A DNA stretch of 64,000 nt from Anderseniella sp. (GCA_028289645.1 JANQOK010000016.1:62001-126000); one strand, 5' to 3'; numbered from the stretch's first letter, positions 32,982-42,957 are shown. Translations and numbers: made by a program. The notes: generated by a model not told the origin, from the letters alone.

Positions 32982-33365
32982 ATGAACAAGCAGCACATTA
33001 ATGCACCCGATGCACACAACCTGAAAACCGGCTACTCGCAGGCAGTGGCCGTGTCCAACGTCAGCCGCACGGTATATGTCAGCGGGCAGATACCGGTGCG
33101 CCCGGACGGCAGCGTACCGGAAAGTTTCACCGAGCAGGCTGAACAGGCCTGGGCCAATGTTGAAGCGCAACTCAAGGCGGCCGGCATGGACTTGGGCAAC
33201 ATTGTCAAGCACACAACGTTTCTGGCCGAGCGCCGCTACCGGGCGCAGAACTCACAGGTTCGCCGCAAGGTGCTGAGGGATCTGGAACCGGCGCTGACGG
33301 TGATCATAACCGGCATATTCGACGAAGCCTGGCTGTTGGAGATCGAGGCCATCGCGGCTGAGTGA
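32982..33365 (+). CDS. RidA/YjgF-family protein, variant active site
   Basis: About 127 residues from ATG 32982 (AAGAAG upstream); ATG 32955 is possible but has no ribosome site. RidA landmarks include TVYVSGQIPVRPDGSVPESF and VKHTTFLAERR. The Arg that binds the carboxylate of imine substrates in true RidA (usual Pro-x-Arg-x-x-Val) is replaced: the segment reads LEPALTVIITG. It is therefore probably not a classical enamine/imine deaminase. It diverges from the Lrp-type regulator. Confidence 0.82.
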   Translation: MNKQHINAPDAHNLKTGYSQAVAVSNVSRTVYVSGQIPVRPDGSVPESFTEQAEQAWANVEAQLKAAGMDLGNIVKHTTFLAERRYRAQNSQVRRKVLRDLEPALTVIITGIFDEAWLLEIEAIAAE

Positions 33366-33386
33366 AATTCTCGGAGGTGATTGGCT

Positions 33387-36300
33387 TTACTCGCCGGGCT
33401 GCGGCATTGCCGTGCCTGGCTTCGACGCACCCAGTTCCTCGGCCAGCCGCTTTTCTACGAAACCGCGCGGCCGGGTGAAGCGGGCCATCAGGTCATACAG
33501 GACGGGGGTCAGGAACAGTGTCAGAACACCAGCACACAAAAGGCCACCGATCACCACCGTGCCTATGGCAATGCGGCTTTCCGCACCTGCTCCGGTTGCC
33601 AGAACCAGGGGAACGGCGCCCAGCACCGTCGAAATCACCGTCATCACGATCGGGCGCAGCCGCAGCACCGATGCCTCGATCACCGCATCGCGAACCGCCA
33701 TGCCGTCGTCGCGCAACTGGTTGGCGAATTCGACAATCAGAATGCCGTTCTTGGCCATCAGCCCGATCAGCAGGATGATACCAATCTGCGAATAGATGTT
33801 GAGGCTCAGGCCCGCTCCCCACAAGGCATACAGAGCACCGGCCACGGCCAGCGGCACCGAGAGCATGATGACAAACGGATGCACAAAGCTTTCAAACTGG
33901 CCGGCCAGCACCAGGAACACGATCAGGATGGCAAGCGCAAAGGTGACCGCCACGCCAGACGAGGTCTCCAGATATTGCTGTGAATGGCCGGCGAAACTCA
34001 GACTTGCCTCTGACGGCAGTGTCTTGGCCGCCTCTTCGCGGATGAAATCAATGGCATTGCCAAGTGCGTAGCCTTCATTGAGCGCCGCTGTCAGGGTGAT
34101 GGACGGCAACCGGTTGTAGCGCCGCAAAGCGGGAGCCTCGGACGTCTCCACCAGCCTGACAACCGATGACAGCGGCACCACGGACTGGCCGTCATCGGTG
34201 CGGATGAACAGCTTTGAGATATCGTCCGGCGACTGCCGGTCACGGTCTTCGGCCTGAACGATGACGGGATATTCCCGGCCCCGGTCGATATAACTGGTGA
34301 TCTCGCGCGAGGCGAGCATGGTCTGCAGGGTCGACGCTATGGTGCGCACCGAAATCCCCAGATCATCGGCGCGCTTTCTGTCCACCGTCAACCGGAACTG
34401 CGGCTGGTTCTGCTCAAAGTCAATGTCGACATTGGCAAGGCCGGGATTTTCCTGCGCCTTCTGTTTCAGTTCTTCCGCCCACACCTGAACGCTTGCATAG
34501 TCGGGCCCGCCGATAACGGCACGCAAGGGGGTGGAACTGCCGCGCAAGCCCAGGCCGGACGGCATCACCGGAAACCCGCGTGCGCCGGTAATGCCGGCGA
34601 CCATCGGGATAATCGACCTGCGCGCCTCGACCACCGATATGTCGCGCTCATCCCAGGGTTCGAACCGGACCACCATGAACGAGCGGTACGGCCGGCTTCT
34701 GAAACCGGTGAACGAATAGATGATCTTGATGTCGAGCTTGTCCTTGACCTTGACGAGCTGGTCTTCAAGCTTTTTGACCTGGGCGTCGGTGAATGCCAGC
34801 GTGGAGCCCTGTGGCGCGGTCATGGGAACGAAGACAAGGCTGCGGTCTTCGGTCGGCGTCAACTCGCGCTGGGTGTTTTGCAGTGCGATGTAGCTGGCGC
34901 CGGAGAACGCCAGACAGGCAGCAATGACAATGAGCGGCGCATTGATGGCCCCGGTAACCGCCTTGCGGTACCAGCGATAAACGATCCCTTCCGGCTGCTG
35001 CCTCTCGTCGGCGGCAACACCTGTGCGCGCTTTCAAAATTTTAGATGCCAGCGCCGGACAGGCACTCAGCGCGACAAATGTCGAAATGATGACGGCGCTT
35101 GCCAGCACGAAGCCAAACTCGGTGAACAGTTTGCCGGCAGCGCCCTGCAGGAACGAAATCGGGATGAAAACGGCGATCAGCGTCACCGACGTCGCCAGAA
35201 TGGCAAACGTCACCTGGCGCGAGCCATGCACGGCGGCCTGAAGTTTGGTTTCGCCGTTTGCCAGGCGGCGTTCAATGTTTTCCAGCATGACAATGGCATC
35301 ATCCACCACAAGTCCGATGGCCAGCAGCAATGCCAGCAGTGTCAGCACATTGAGCGAGAACCCGAGCAGGTAGATCAGGAAGAAACACCCGACCAGCGAT
35401 ACCGGAATGGTTATGGCCGGGATCAGGGTCGCACGCACGGAGCGCAGGAACAGCAGGATTACCAGCACGACCAGCACCAGTGACAGCCCCAAGGCTTTCA
35501 GAACCTCCCTGATGGAAGCCCCAACAAACACCGCATCGTCGGATCCGACAAATATCTGCATGCCTTCGGGCAACTGGGTGTTCAGAACGTCAAGCTGCGC
35601 TCGGACCGCATTTGAAATGGCAATGGTGTTGGATTGTGACTGGCGCAGAACCGCGATCCCAATGGCGTTCAGCCCATTGGAGCGGACGATGGTGCTGTCG
35701 TCCTCCACACCTTTTTCGACGCGCGCCAGCGAGCCCAGCCTGATCGGCACTCCGCCCGCCTCGGTGACCACGATATCGCGAAACTGCTGCGGATTGCTCA
35801 ACCTTGAATCCAGTCGCACGGTGAACAGGCGGGTGGTCGATTCGATCTCACCGGCAGGCAGCTCCACATTGTTCTGGCGCAAAGCCGTCTCGACATCGGC
35901 CACCGTCAGGTTGCGCGCCGCCAGGGCACGGCGGTCGAGCCAGATGCGAATGGCGGCACGGCGCTGCCCGTAGATGCGCACATCCGCCACGCCGTCAATG
36001 GTTGTGATGCGATCCTTGATGAAGCGCTCGAGATAGTCGGTCACTTCTTCCGGGCTCTGCCGGTCAGAATATACCGCCAGGCGCATGACCGGGTCGGCGT
36101 CGGAATCGCTCTTCACCACCTGTGGTTCATCGACCTCGTCCGGCAACTGCCCACGGACCCGGCCGACGGCGTCGCGCACATCATTGGCCGCCTGGTCGAT
36201 ATCGCGCCCGAGTTCAAACTCTATGGTTGTCCTCGAGCGCCCCCTCTGGCTGGTCGAGGTGATGGTTTTCACACCGGAGATACCGGCCACGGCACTGTCG

Positions 36301-36500
36301 ACGATTTCGGTGATATCGGTGTCCACGACCTCAGGCGCGGCGCCCACATAAGTTGTGGTGACCGATACGACCGAGGAGTCCACGTCCGGCAGTTCGCGCA
36401 CTGAAATGGCATTGAGCGAGGCCAGGCCAGCCACGATGATCAGCAGCGACACAACCGCGGCAAGAACGGGCCTGCGGATGGACAGCTCCGACAGTGTCAT
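33387..36500 (-). CDS. RND efflux pump inner-membrane transporter (AcrB/HAE1 family)
   Basis: 1037 residues, typical length. It has the usual twelve helices and two large periplasmic loops. The proton-relay Asp pair is visible in LLAIGLVVDDAIVMLENIER, and the N-terminus LSIRRPVLAAVVSLLIIVAG is canonical. It exports drugs, solvents or metabolites using proton influx, with the adaptor encoded just upstream; the two overlap by 4 bp (ATGA). No outer-membrane TolC-type gene is nearby, so a shared one is presumably used. Confidence 0.93.
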   Translation of the reverse strand: MTLSELSIRRPVLAAVVSLLIIVAGLASLNAISVRELPDVDSSVVSVTTTYVGAAPEVVDTDITEIVDSAVAGISGVKTITSTSQRGRSRTTIEFELGRDIDQAANDVRDAVGRVRGQLPDEVDEPQVVKSDSDADPVMRLAVYSDRQSPEEVTDYLERFIKDRITTIDGVADVRIYGQRRAAIRIWLDRRALAARNLTVADVETALRQNNVELPAGEIESTTRLFTVRLDSRLSNPQQFRDIVVTEAGGVPIRLGSLARVEKGVEDDSTIVRSNGLNAIGIAVLRQSQSNTIAISNAVRAQLDVLNTQLPEGMQIFVGSDDAVFVGASIREVLKALGLSLVLVVLVILLFLRSVRATLIPAITIPVSLVGCFFLIYLLGFSLNVLTLLALLLAIGLVVDDAIVMLENIERRLANGETKLQAAVHGSRQVTFAILATSVTLIAVFIPISFLQGAAGKLFTEFGFVLASAVIISTFVALSACPALASKILKARTGVAADERQQPEGIVYRWYRKAVTGAINAPLIVIAACLAFSGASYIALQNTQRELTPTEDRSLVFVPMTAPQGSTLAFTDAQVKKLEDQLVKVKDKLDIKIIYSFTGFRSRPYRSFMVVRFEPWDERDISVVEARRSIIPMVAGITGARGFPVMPSGLGLRGSSTPLRAVIGGPDYASVQVWAEELKQKAQENPGLANVDIDFEQNQPQFRLTVDRKRADDLGISVRTIASTLQTMLASREITSYIDRGREYPVIVQAEDRDRQSPDDISKLFIRTDDGQSVVPLSSVVRLVETSEAPALRRYNRLPSITLTAALNEGYALGNAIDFIREEAAKTLPSEASLSFAGHSQQYLETSSGVAVTFALAILIVFLVLAGQFESFVHPFVIMLSVPLAVAGALYALWGAGLSLNIYSQIGIILLIGLMAKNGILIVEFANQLRDDGMAVRDAVIEASVLRLRPIVMTVISTVLGAVPLVLATGAGAESRIAIGTVVIGGLLCAGVLTLFLTPVLYDLMARFTRPRGFVEKRLAEELGASKPGTAMPQPGE

Positions 36501-37651
36501 TGGGTAGCGCCCTGGATTTCGGCGTTCACCACCTTGATGGCACCGCCGGGACGCACTTTCGAGTTGCCGCGGACGATAACTTCATCGCCTTCGGACAGCC
36601 CGTCGACAATTTGCACAAAGCCCGGTTCACGGACGCCTGTGGTCACCTGGTGCTTTTCTGCCTTGCCATCAGCAACCACGAACACATGGGTGACCGGGCC
36701 TGCCACGGTTACCGCCTCTTCCGGCACCATCACCATGGCCTCGCTGTCCAGTACCAGGGTCAGTTGCATGAACATGCCGGACGGCAGCGCGCCGTCGGAA
36801 TTGTCGATTTCAGCCCGCACCCTGAAGGAACGGTTGACCGGATCCACCCGGGTGTCGACCTGGGTGATCTTGGCGTCAAACACCCGGTCAGGATAGGCAG
36901 CTGTCTTGGCCTCGGCGTGCAATCCGACCCGGGCGATGGCGAAGTATTCTTCCGGAACGGCAAATTCCAGCAGCACCGAAGACAGGTCATCCAGCCGGGT
37001 CAGGACCGTATCCTTGGTCACACGCGCACCGGCATCAACTGCGTGAAACCCAGGTGTGCCGGCAAACGGGGCCAGAATGGTGCGATCGGCCAGCTTCGAC
37101 CTGGCACGATCAACCTGGGCGGCAGCCGCCGACATCGCAGCTTGCAGTTCATCAACCGACGCGCGCGCCGTGATACGCGACTGGCTCAGCTTGTCACCGC
37201 GTTTGAGCGCCAGGTCGGCCTTCAGCAGCTCGGCCTCGGCCTGGGCCAGGTCAGCCTTCTCAATGGCGTCATCGAGCGTGAACAAGACGGCGCCCTTTGC
37301 AACCCGCGTGCCCGGTGTATAGCGAATTTCGGTGATCGTGCCGTCGGCCTTGGAGCGGATGTCGACATAGCGCACCGCACGGGTATTGCCGACCGCCTCC
37401 ACGGTGCGGGTCAGTGTGCGCACTTCGGCCTTTGTCGTCTCAACGGACGTCTGCCGGCCGCCACGGCGCCGGTTCCCAGCTGCCGGTTTGCCGCCAGCCT
37501 GTTTGCCGGCGTCTGGCGAGGTCGCTGCGATACCGGCTTTCCAATGGCCATATCCCGCATAGCCGCCATAAGCGACAGCGCTCAGCACCATCAGGACCAG
37601 TATTTGCTTTACAATCGACATTACGCGCGCAGAACTTCCATATTCACTCAT
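36497..37651 (-). CDS. RND efflux periplasmic adaptor (membrane fusion protein)
   Basis: 384 residues: a short N-terminal anchor (IVKQILVLMVLSAVAYGGYA), lipoyl half-motifs (SKADGTITEIRYTPGTRVAK), a coiled-coil hairpin (about 130-190) and beta-barrel domains. It bridges the AcrB-like pump to an outer-membrane channel. The start may be ATG 37651 or the internal ATG 37621; neither has a strong ribosome site. It is first in the two-gene efflux operon, divergent from cobT. Confidence 0.9.
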   Translation of the reverse strand: MSEYGSSARVMSIVKQILVLMVLSAVAYGGYAGYGHWKAGIAATSPDAGKQAGGKPAAGNRRRGGRQTSVETTKAEVRTLTRTVEAVGNTRAVRYVDIRSKADGTITEIRYTPGTRVAKGAVLFTLDDAIEKADLAQAEAELLKADLALKRGDKLSQSRITARASVDELQAAMSAAAAQVDRARSKLADRTILAPFAGTPGFHAVDAGARVTKDTVLTRLDDLSSVLLEFAVPEEYFAIARVGLHAEAKTAAYPDRVFDAKITQVDTRVDPVNRSFRVRAEIDNSDGALPSGMFMQLTLVLDSEAMVMVPEEAVTVAGPVTHVFVVADGKAEKHQVTTGVREPGFVQIVDGLSEGDEVIVRGNSKVRPGGAIKVVNAEIQGATQ

Positions 37652-37810
37652 GACGTGCTGGCTGTGCTATTTCCGTTGGTCGCCAGTCATACTGTTTCAT
37701 ATACGATATACGCTGAATCAGGGATGACGGCCAGAATCATGTCGCAAACGTGATGAACGCCGACATCATCGCATTGTCAGCAACAGCGGTAGTAGGTTAG
37801 CGTCTTCTCC

Positions 37811-38866
37811 ATGTCACAGCCTAGCCTATCGGAATTGCCCGACCTGCCTTCAATCAGTCCTGTCAGCTCCCGCCTCGACAACGAGATTACCCATGCAATC
37901 GACACCAAGACGAAGCCACCCGGCTCGCTCGGCCGGGTTGAACAACTGGCTGCGCAAATAGCCCGGGTGCAGCAGACACTAACCCCGGTGATGGACAGCT
38001 GTTCGTTGACCATATTCGCTGCCGATCATGGTATTGCCAAGGCAGGCGTGTCAGCATTTCCGCAGGAAGTGTCGCGCCAGATGGTATTGAATTTTCTGGC
38101 CGGCGGCGCCGCGGCCAACGTGTTTGCCGGCACGCAAGGCATAGAGGTGCAGGTTGTGGATGCAGGACTGGCCGGTGAGCCTCTGGCACATGGGCAGTTG
38201 ATTTCGCGCAACATCGCTCCCGGTACGGCCAGTTTTCTTGACGGTCCCGCCATGACGGAAGACCAGTTGGCCAGCTGCCTGCAGCATGGGGCCGAGCTGG
38301 GCGCTTCAGCGCCCGGCGATGCGGTGGCGTTTGGAGAAATGGGCATTGCCAACACATCTGCGGCAGCCATGCTTGCCCACAAGCTGAGTGGTGAGCCGGT
38401 TCAGCGTTTCGTCGGGCGCGGCACCGGCGTTGACGACAACGGGCTTGAGCGCAAAATCAAAATTCTGAATGCAGCCTCCGCGCGTACGCCGGACACTCTG
38501 AACCCGGCTCAGGTCATGGCTGAGTATGGCGGGTTTGAAATCAACATGATGGCAGGTGCCATGCTGGGAGCCGCAGCCGGCGGGCGCGTGGTTCTGGTCG
38601 ACGGAACCATAGCGACTGCTGCTGCCATGGCTGCAATACGCCTCAATCCGCAGGCACGCGACTACCTAGTGTTTTCCCATGCCTCGGGCGACGCCGGCCA
38701 CGACGCGATGATCGCAGCCCTCAATGTCCGGCCGCTACTCGACCTGGATCTGCGCCTTGGCGAGGGTACCGGCGCATTGCTGGCATGGCCGCTGTTGAAA
38801 TGTGCGGCCGCCATGTTGTGTGATATGGCCAGTTTCGACAGTGCCGGAATATCCGGAAAAGCATGA
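37811..38866 (+). CDS. cobT: Nicotinate-nucleotide--dimethylbenzimidazole phosphoribosyltransferase
   Basis: 351 residues. Family signatures are LDNEITHAIDTKTKPPGSLG, FAADHGIAKAGVSAFPQEVS, FGEMGIANTSAAAML and the catalytic Glu in RLGEGTGALL. It makes alpha-ribazole 5'-phosphate from DMB and nicotinate mononucleotide, the lower-ligand activation step in cobalamin assembly. It is the first gene of a three-gene operon with overlapping ends. No cobalamin riboswitch is visible in the 159-bp leader. Corrinoid enzymes such as the MttB-type system would depend on this product. Confidence 0.95.
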   Translation: MSQPSLSELPDLPSISPVSSRLDNEITHAIDTKTKPPGSLGRVEQLAAQIARVQQTLTPVMDSCSLTIFAADHGIAKAGVSAFPQEVSRQMVLNFLAGGAAANVFAGTQGIEVQVVDAGLAGEPLAHGQLISRNIAPGTASFLDGPAMTEDQLASCLQHGAELGASAPGDAVAFGEMGIANTSAAAMLAHKLSGEPVQRFVGRGTGVDDNGLERKIKILNAASARTPDTLNPAQVMAEYGGFEINMMAGAMLGAAAGGRVVLVDGTIATAAAMAAIRLNPQARDYLVFSHASGDAGHDAMIAALNVRPLLDLDLRLGEGTGALLAWPLLKCAAAMLCDMASFDSAGISGKA

Positions 38867-39636
38867 ACGACAAATTCAGCAACCAGCTATTGACCTTCGC
38901 GACAGCGCTGCAGTTCATGACCCGGCTGCCGGGTCTGAGCGGTACCGGCTGGACGGCCGAACGCGAGCGCGCCTCGGTCGGATATTATGCGGCCGCAGGC
39001 CTGATTGTCGGCAGCATAGCTGCGATTGCCTACTGGCTGGCAAGCCAACTGTTTCCGTCATTGCTGTCCAGCCTGCTGGCGGTTGCCGCAGCCATTGTGG
39101 TCACCGGCGCGCTGCATGAAGACGGCCTGGCGGACGTGTGCGACGGTGTCGGTGGCGGGCAAAGCCGAGACAAGGCCCTGGCCATCATGAAAGACAGCCG
39201 CATTGGAGCATACGGCACGCTCGGCCTGATGGTGTGTTTGGGCGCCAAGGTCATCGCGCTGTCCAGCCTGCCTGGCGCAATCGCGGTTATGGCTCTTGTG
39301 GGTGGCCATGCTGCCAGCCGCGCCGCCATCCTCGGGATTTTGGCGACGGCAGACTATGCGCGCAGCGAAGGCGGCGCTGCCAGCAGCGTTGCAGAAAGAC
39401 CGTCGTCGCAAGTCTGGGCCGCCACCGGCCTGACATTGGCGCTGCTCATTGCCGCCTGCCTGCTGATCATGCCGTTAGGTGCGATAGTGTATGCGTTTGC
39501 CGGCGCCGGGATTCTCTCGCTCGCCATGCGGCAGGTGTTCATGCGCAAACTCGGCGGCTATACGGGAGACTGCCTGGGTGCCGTACAACAGGCCGGCGAA
39601 CTCGGCTTCTACCTGGGGCTTGCAGCATGGGTCTAG
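38863..39636 (+). CDS. cobS: Adenosylcobinamide-GDP ribazoletransferase (cobalamin synthase)
   Basis: 257 residues, six or seven predicted membrane helices. The signature GALHEDGLADVCDGVGGG and KDSRIGAYGTLGLM hold the acidic metal site. It joins adenosylcobinamide-GDP with alpha-ribazole phosphate at the inner membrane to complete the nucleotide loop. ATG 38863 overlaps the cobT stop by 4 bp (ATGA). Confidence 0.95.
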   Translation: MNDKFSNQLLTFATALQFMTRLPGLSGTGWTAERERASVGYYAAAGLIVGSIAAIAYWLASQLFPSLLSSLLAVAAAIVVTGALHEDGLADVCDGVGGGQSRDKALAIMKDSRIGAYGTLGLMVCLGAKVIALSSLPGAIAVMALVGGHAASRAAILGILATADYARSEGGAASSVAERPSSQVWAATGLTLALLIAACLLIMPLGAIVYAFAGAGILSLAMRQVFMRKLGGYTGDCLGAVQQAGELGFYLGLAAWV

Positions 39637-40178
39637 TTCTGCTGCGCCACACCAAACCGGACATCGCAGACGGCACCTGCTATGGCTCCACCGACCTGAA
39701 ACCGGGAAGCCGGTTTGGCGCCGAGGCTGAAACGGCGATAGCCGCCCTGCCATGGAAGGCGGACCAGATCCTGTCCAGCCCGCTCATCCGCTGCGCCAGA
39801 CTGGCCGATTGCGTCAGTGCTGCCCATGGCACTGAAACATCGTTTCACGATGGCCTGAAAGAAATGGATTTCGGGGTCTGGGAGGGATTGCGCTGGGACA
39901 GCGTGCCGGTCGATGAACTGAACCAGTGGGCCAACGATCTTCTGCATGCCAGGCCCCACGGCGGGGAAAGCGTGTACCAGATGCAGCAGCGCGCCCTGGC
40001 GGTTCTGGACGCCGAAGACGCATGGCGGGTCGACACCAACACGCTGGTGATCACTCACGCAGGCGTCATTCGCGCCGTACTCGATCATGCCGGCGTCAGG
40101 GATGCCTGGGTCACCCAGACGCCGTATGGCGGCGGCTGGATGATCGCAGGAGATAACACCGTCACCGCACTTGGCTAG
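39627..40178 (+). CDS. cobC: Histidine-phosphatase family protein, probable alpha-ribazole phosphatase
   Basis: 183 residues from ATG 39627, overlapping the cobS stop by 10 bp. Phosphohistidine landmarks are LLRHTKPDIADG (RHT in place of the common RHG), SSPLIRCARLAD, the Glu-containing EMDFGVWEG and the second His in VITHAGVIRAV. In this operon it should remove phosphate from alpha-ribazole phosphate or from adenosylcobalamin phosphate. Its stop codon shares a CTAG with the stop of the convergent aldehyde dehydrogenase. Confidence 0.87.
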   Translation: MGLVLLRHTKPDIADGTCYGSTDLKPGSRFGAEAETAIAALPWKADQILSSPLIRCARLADCVSAAHGTETSFHDGLKEMDFGVWEGLRWDSVPVDELNQWANDLLHARPHGGESVYQMQQRALAVLDAEDAWRVDTNTLVITHAGVIRAVLDHAGVRDAWVTQTPYGGGWMIAGDNTVTALG

Positions 40179-41623
40179 GCAGCGCTTTCGTCCCAACCGC
40201 TGATGGCCTTGACTTCGAGGAAGTCTTCCAGTCCCCAGTCGCCGCCTTCGCGGCCATTGCCAGACATCTTGTAGCCGCCGAACGGGCTGCCGCCAGGGCG
40301 CTGGGCGCCGTTGAGCAACACCATGCCGGCGCGCAGTTCGCGGGCAACCTTCTGGGCCCTGGCCTGATCTCCGGACTGCACATAGGCAGCCAGGCCGTAC
40401 TGAGTGTCGTTGGCGATCTCGATGGCTTCGGCTTCGGTTTCAAACGGAATCATGGCCAGCACGGGGCCGAAAATCTCCTCACGCGCGATCGTCATGTCGT
40501 TGTTTACGTCGGCAAACACGGTCGGACGCACGAAATAGCCGCGGTTGAACCCATCCGGACGCCCGGTACCGCCGGCAACCAGTTTGGCGCCCTCGTCGAT
40601 GCCTTTCTGGATCAGCGTCTGAACCTTGTCGAACTGCATTTGCGATATCAGCGGGCCGATATGATTGCCCTCTTCCGCAGGGTCGCCGACCTTGCAGTTC
40701 TTGGCCGTTTCAGCCGCGATCTCGACAGCACTGTCATAGACCGAGCGCTCAACCAGCATGCGGGTCGGGGCATTGCAGGACTGGCCGGTGTTGTTGAAGC
40801 AGTGCAAGGTGCCGCGCTTGACCGCCTTGGGAATATCGGCATCTGCGAACACGATGTTCGGCGACTTGCCGCCCAGTTCCAGCGTGACCCGCTTGACGGT
40901 ATCAGCAGCCGCCTTCTGCACGGCAATACCGGCCCGGGTGGAGCCGGTGAACGACATCATGTCGATATCCGGGTGGCGCGACATGGCTTCGCCGACAGTC
41001 GGCCCATCACCGTTGACCAGATTGAACACACCGGCCGGGAACCCGGCTTCATGCATGATTTCGGCGAACAGGATGCCGGACATGGGCGAGATCTCGGATG
41101 GTTTCAGTATCACCGTGCAACCTGCCGCCACGGCTGGAACCACCTTCAGGCAGATCTGGTTCATGGGCCAGTTCCACGGGGTGATCAGCCCGCAAACGCC
41201 GATCGGCTCGTGTGCAATATGCTCGGTTGGCACCTTTTCGCTCAACGGGGCGTCAAACTCGAAATTCTTGAGGGTGCGGATAAACGACTTGATATGCGCC
41301 CAGCCGGCGCCTGCTTGCTGCTGCGTGGACATGGTGATCGGCGCCCCGACCTCGCTCGAGATGGTCTTGGCCATGTCGCCGGAACGCTTCTCGTAAACCG
41401 CCAGCAGTTTTTCGAGGTATTCAAGGCGTTTTTCGCGGCTGGTCTTGCTCCAGGTCTTGAAGGCTGCACGGGCTGCGGCAACGGCTGCATCTACATCGGC
41501 TTCGGACCCCAGTGAAATGGTCGCAAATGCTGTCTCGTCCGCAGGGTTGATCACGTCCAGATCATTGGCCTTGGAAGGCGCAACCCATTTTCCGTCAATG
41601 TAAAAATCTGTCTTGCGAAGCAT
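40175..41623 (-). CDS. NAD(P)-dependent aldehyde dehydrogenase
   Basis: 482 residues. Landmarks are TPWNWPMNQI, FTGSTRAGIAVQ, the general-base Glu in LELGGKSPNIV and nucleophile Cys in NTGQSCNAPTR. ATG 41623 follows GAGGTGAG; the frame to 41794 is discarded because it lacks homology and a ribosome site. The PGGSPFGGYKMSG end is typical. It is not in an operon; the glycosyltransferase-like gene upstream is separated by 180 bp. Substrate unknown, although the PhnY/PhnZ-like pair 1.3 kb away makes an amine-derived aldehyde conceivable. Confidence 0.92.
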   Translation of the reverse strand: MLRKTDFYIDGKWVAPSKANDLDVINPADETAFATISLGSEADVDAAVAAARAAFKTWSKTSREKRLEYLEKLLAVYEKRSGDMAKTISSEVGAPITMSTQQQAGAGWAHIKSFIRTLKNFEFDAPLSEKVPTEHIAHEPIGVCGLITPWNWPMNQICLKVVPAVAAGCTVILKPSEISPMSGILFAEIMHEAGFPAGVFNLVNGDGPTVGEAMSRHPDIDMMSFTGSTRAGIAVQKAAADTVKRVTLELGGKSPNIVFADADIPKAVKRGTLHCFNNTGQSCNAPTRMLVERSVYDSAVEIAAETAKNCKVGDPAEEGNHIGPLISQMQFDKVQTLIQKGIDEGAKLVAGGTGRPDGFNRGYFVRPTVFADVNNDMTIAREEIFGPVLAMIPFETEAEAIEIANDTQYGLAAYVQSGDQARAQKVARELRAGMVLLNGAQRPGGSPFGGYKMSGNGREGGDWGLEDFLEVKAISGWDESAA

Positions 41624-41803
41624 TTGAAACTCACCTCTTGAGCGTTGTTGAAGGCAAAGGAAATTGACAATGTGACACAAGTAGCCCCGCAGGTGCACGC
41701 TTACAAGCCCCAGGGTATCAAAGCTGTCATGCGAATTCTGATAGGGGCAACCGCGCGCTTGTGACAGTTGCGCCCGGCGGACCGGCAACGACAAAGTGGG
41801 CAG

Positions 41804-42793
41804 CTAAGCGTGACCAACCATGTAAATGCGCGCCAGTTTCAGCCAATGCAGCAATCCCGCGAACGGCTGCGATTTTCCAACCGAGCGGTCCTGGCTGACC
41901 ACCATCGAGGTGTCGGTGAGCACGTTGTAGCGCCTGTAGACATGGTCCAGCAAGTCAGCCTGACGATCATACATATGCACAACAGGACATGCTTCGCCGT
42001 CACGCATCCTGATGCTTCCTTCCGGATCGATCACCATATCGGTGTCGCGGTAAACATTGGCCACGAACTCGTGGTTCGGCACAACGTCACAAGGGCCGGC
42101 CATCTGCGAGTGGGCGATGAGGTTAGTCGAAATATTGTCGAGGCCGGTTGTGTGCTTCGTCCATTCGTGTGTGGTCAGAGCAATATTCAGCTTGGCCCGG
42201 CACATCCGGTCTATGCCGGCGGGTGTGCCGGCAATCACCCCGCCGTTAACGATCGGCTTGCCTTTCAGGGACTGCCGTAGCGCGCCAGGCAGCATGGCCC
42301 AGGCCCAGCGGCCATTGGTGTTGGCCAGCGTCCAGCTGGAGGTATCGTTGTTTTCGGCAAAAACTGTCAACTCCCTTCGCGGCAGGCCGACAAACGGGTC
42401 AGCCTGAAACACCACATCCCGGCTGTCGACCAACAGCAATTGCTTGATCCCAGCCGGCAGGCTCTTCAGGATGTCAAGGTAGTATTCGAGCCTGGCAAGA
42501 GCCGGATAAGGCCTGTAGCCGGCAGTCTCCGGAACCGGATAGAGCGTCACATCGTGATCGCCAAAAGCCTCTTCAAACCCACTGTCGGCATGGGCCGCAA
42601 TGATCAGATGGGCATTAGAGTGTTCACGCAGGGAACTGACCAGCGGTTTCAGCAGATTCGGCGGGTAACCGGTTGCCACCGTGATCACACATTGGCTGGA
42701 ATCTTGCCTGCCCCAGGCAAGTTTATCGCCTGAAGGATCAGAAATTCGCGCCACCCATTGCGCGAAGTTATCTGACGTGCCCAGCTCAGACAT
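41804..42793 (-). CDS. Glycosyltransferase-like protein (GT-A type, function unknown)
   Basis: 329 residues, no signal peptide. A Rossmann-like start (SSQCVITVATGYPPNLLKPL), an acidic segment LLLVDSRDVVFQADPF resembling the D-x-D of GT-A enzymes, and PIVNGGVIAGTPAGIDRM resemble GT8 or DUF616-type proteins. ATG 42793 follows GGAGAGGG; the TTG three bases upstream is ignored. The gene is transcribed away from the PhyH gene. Acceptor and donor are unknown. Confidence 0.55.
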   Translation of the reverse strand: MSELGTSDNFAQWVARISDPSGDKLAWGRQDSSQCVITVATGYPPNLLKPLVSSLREHSNAHLIIAAHADSGFEEAFGDHDVTLYPVPETAGYRPYPALARLEYYLDILKSLPAGIKQLLLVDSRDVVFQADPFVGLPRRELTVFAENNDTSSWTLANTNGRWAWAMLPGALRQSLKGKPIVNGGVIAGTPAGIDRMCRAKLNIALTTHEWTKHTTGLDNISTNLIAHSQMAGPCDVVPNHEFVANVYRDTDMVIDPEGSIRMRDGEACPVVHMYDRQADLLDHVYRRYNVLTDTSMVVSQDRSVGKSQPFAGLLHWLKLARIYMVGHA

Positions 42794-42957
42794 CAAGTCC
42801 CTCTCCGCGCTCCCCCCGTCTGCAACAACCCGTAACTTCTAGATTGCCGGTGCCGAACAAGTCAATGTCCGGCCGCATCCGACACGGTTCAATTCCGCTT
42901 GACAACACAACATGTTCACCCTGAACTCCCGGTGGTGCAATTTGCAGGAGGTTCGCC

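Noticed and set aside
37652-37810. Cobalamin riboswitch before cobT
   Set aside because: I could not find the conserved B12-box sequence or its pairing partners in this leader.
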